14,503 nt of DNA from Gammaproteobacteria bacterium (GTDB lineage: Bacteria; Pseudomonadota; Gammaproteobacteria; GCA-001735895). Of the stretch, positions 13,740 to 14,503 are shown in pieces. A program made the translations under genes and the position numbers. Every line of letters starts with the position of its first letter. Position 1 is the first letter of the stretch. Under the pieces are notes generated by a model. The model searched no databases. It was not told the origin of the DNA and saw only the letters and a list, made by a program, of their open reading frames with translations. The stretch lies in contig JARFPR010000476.1 in the NCBI GenBank assembly GCA_029288195.1, positions 1 to 14,503 of the forward strand, given 5' to 3'.

Positions 13740-13850
13740 CTCCCTCTTTATGAACTCGCGATAATTTATTGATTTAAATATTATTTTGAAACGTTGTTTT
13801 CTTCCCACTGATTTCCTGTATCATCGCGAGCCGATTGGTTAGATTTGGTT

Positions 13851-14471
13851 ATGGCGCAGTTCTTTGAAATTCATCCCGACAATCCGCAGCGACGCCTGAT
13901 TCAACAGGCGGTGGCGATTATTGATCGCGGAGGCCTGGTTATTTATCCCACTGATTCGAGCTACGCGCTCGGTTGTCACATCGGTGACAAGGCTGCAATG
14001 GAACGAATCCAGCGTATCCGTCGCACCGACAATAAACACCACTTTACCCTGGTGTGCAGCGATTTGTCCGAAATCGGTACCTACGCCAAGGTCTCCAACT
14101 CGGATTACCGCCTGATGAAAACGCTGACACCGGGTCCCTATACTTTCCTGCTCAAGGCGACTTCGGTGGTGCCGCGTCGCTTGATGAATCCGAAGCGTAA
14201 AACCATCGGTGTACGCGTACCGGATAATAATATCGTACAGGCCCTGTTGACGGAATTGGGACAACCCATCATGAGTAGTACCCTGATTCCACCGGGTGCG
14301 AAGCAGGCGCTGGACGATGCCACCGAAATTCGCGAGGCTTTCGAACATAGTGTCGATCTTGTAATCGACGGCGGTTTCTGTGGCGTGGAACCGACCACGG
14401 TGATCAGCCTGATCGACGGTCATCCCGAGATCCTGCGGCACGGTAGGGGCGAAATATCGTTCCTGGAATAG
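13851..14471 (+). CDS. yciO: YciO family protein (Sua5/TsaC-related)
   Basis: YciO belongs to the Sua5/YrdC/YciO family, which binds ATP and RNA-type ligands. TsaC and Sua5 make threonylcarbamoyl-AMP for tRNA t6A, whereas YciO itself is reported not to replace TsaC, so its role is open. The 206 residues match E. coli YciO (206 aa) along the whole length: MAQFFEIHPDNPQRRLIQQAV, the family loop YPTDSSYALGC (32-42), AMERIQRIRR, PGPYTFLLKA (94-103), PRRLMNPKRKTIGVRVPDN and PTTVISLIDG. The ATG at 13851 gives the family N-terminus; a TTG two codons earlier is open but not needed. In many gammaproteobacteria yciO precedes scpA-scpB, the partners of Smc; those genes would lie beyond the window, if present. 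Confidence 0.97.
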   Translation: MAQFFEIHPDNPQRRLIQQAVAIIDRGGLVIYPTDSSYALGCHIGDKAAMERIQRIRRTDNKHHFTLVCSDLSEIGTYAKVSNSDYRLMKTLTPGPYTFLLKATSVVPRRLMNPKRKTIGVRVPDNNIVQALLTELGQPIMSSTLIPPGAKQALDDATEIREAFEHSVDLVIDGGFCGVEPTTVISLIDGHPEILRHGRGEISFLE

Positions 14472-14503
14472 AGGTCGGGACGAGTTTTTTCCGCACGATC
14501 TTA

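Larger units (their letters stand above)
13536..13850. promoter_or_regulatory. AT-rich divergent regulatory region between the porin and yciO
   Basis: This 315-bp stretch has no gene that I can support. It is clearly richer in A and T than its neighbours. A candidate porin promoter on the minus strand is TTGCTA (13660-13665) with TATCAT (13638-13643), 16 bp apart, which gives a leader of about 100 bases. For yciO a TATCAT at 13819-13824 is a weak candidate -10 without a good -35. Inverted and direct repeats inside it are listed separately. Confidence 0.5.

Noticed and set aside
13839..14441. Open frame of 200 codons on the minus strand
   Set aside because: It is exactly antisense to yciO, which matches its family over the full length. 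The antisense translation has no recognisable motif.
14472..14503. Terminator after yciO
   Set aside because: A T-run at 14485-14490 is present, but no stem precedes it.

Overview
The window looks like chromosomal DNA from a free-living gammaproteobacterium. The markers are zipA, rsmJ, slyX, an Rsd/AlgQ protein, cyaY, the yciB-yciI pair, yciO and a Gram-negative porin. Chromosome segregation relies on an SMC protein rather than MukB, which argues against enterobacteria. Base composition is moderate and even. I see no insertion sequence, phage gene, CRISPR array, tRNA or rRNA, so this reads as core genome. The exact lineage cannot be fixed from the sequence.

Layout. The left edge holds the 5' part of queF (minus strand, cut by the window). 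It diverges from a long plus-strand run, 498-8856: smc, zipA, ligA, a small three-helix membrane protein, msrB, cyaY, a Rieske-like protein without cluster ligands, and yajQ. Genes in this run overlap or abut (1-nt overlaps smc/zipA and membrane protein/msrB, 8-nt overlap msrB/cyaY), so much of it is probably one operon. It combines segregation, septum assembly and DNA ligation with oxidative repair and iron handling. Convergent to it is a minus-strand pair, slyX-rsmJ, joined by a TTGA stop/start overlap. slyX diverges from an rsd/algQ gene. Next come a GC-rich palindromic spacer, the minus-strand pair yciB-yciI (1-nt overlap), a divergent sulfotransferase-like gene, a porin on the minus strand with a clear terminator, and yciO after an AT-rich 315-bp intergenic region.

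Most notable gene. The 176-aa protein at 7828-8358, directly after cyaY, aligns by eye with the cytochrome bc1 Rieske iron-sulfur subunit over most of its length. All four [2Fe-2S] ligands are replaced, yet both disulfide cysteines of the fold remain, and the N-terminal membrane anchor has no twin-arginine motif. It looks like a retained, cluster-free Rieske paralogue. Lesser points are a sulfotransferase whose conserved PAPS-binding Arg is Asp, a ZipA with an acidic instead of Pro/Gln-rich linker, a YciB with an extra periplasmic-size loop, a porin without the usual C-terminal aromatic residue, and repeat structures upstream of the porin.
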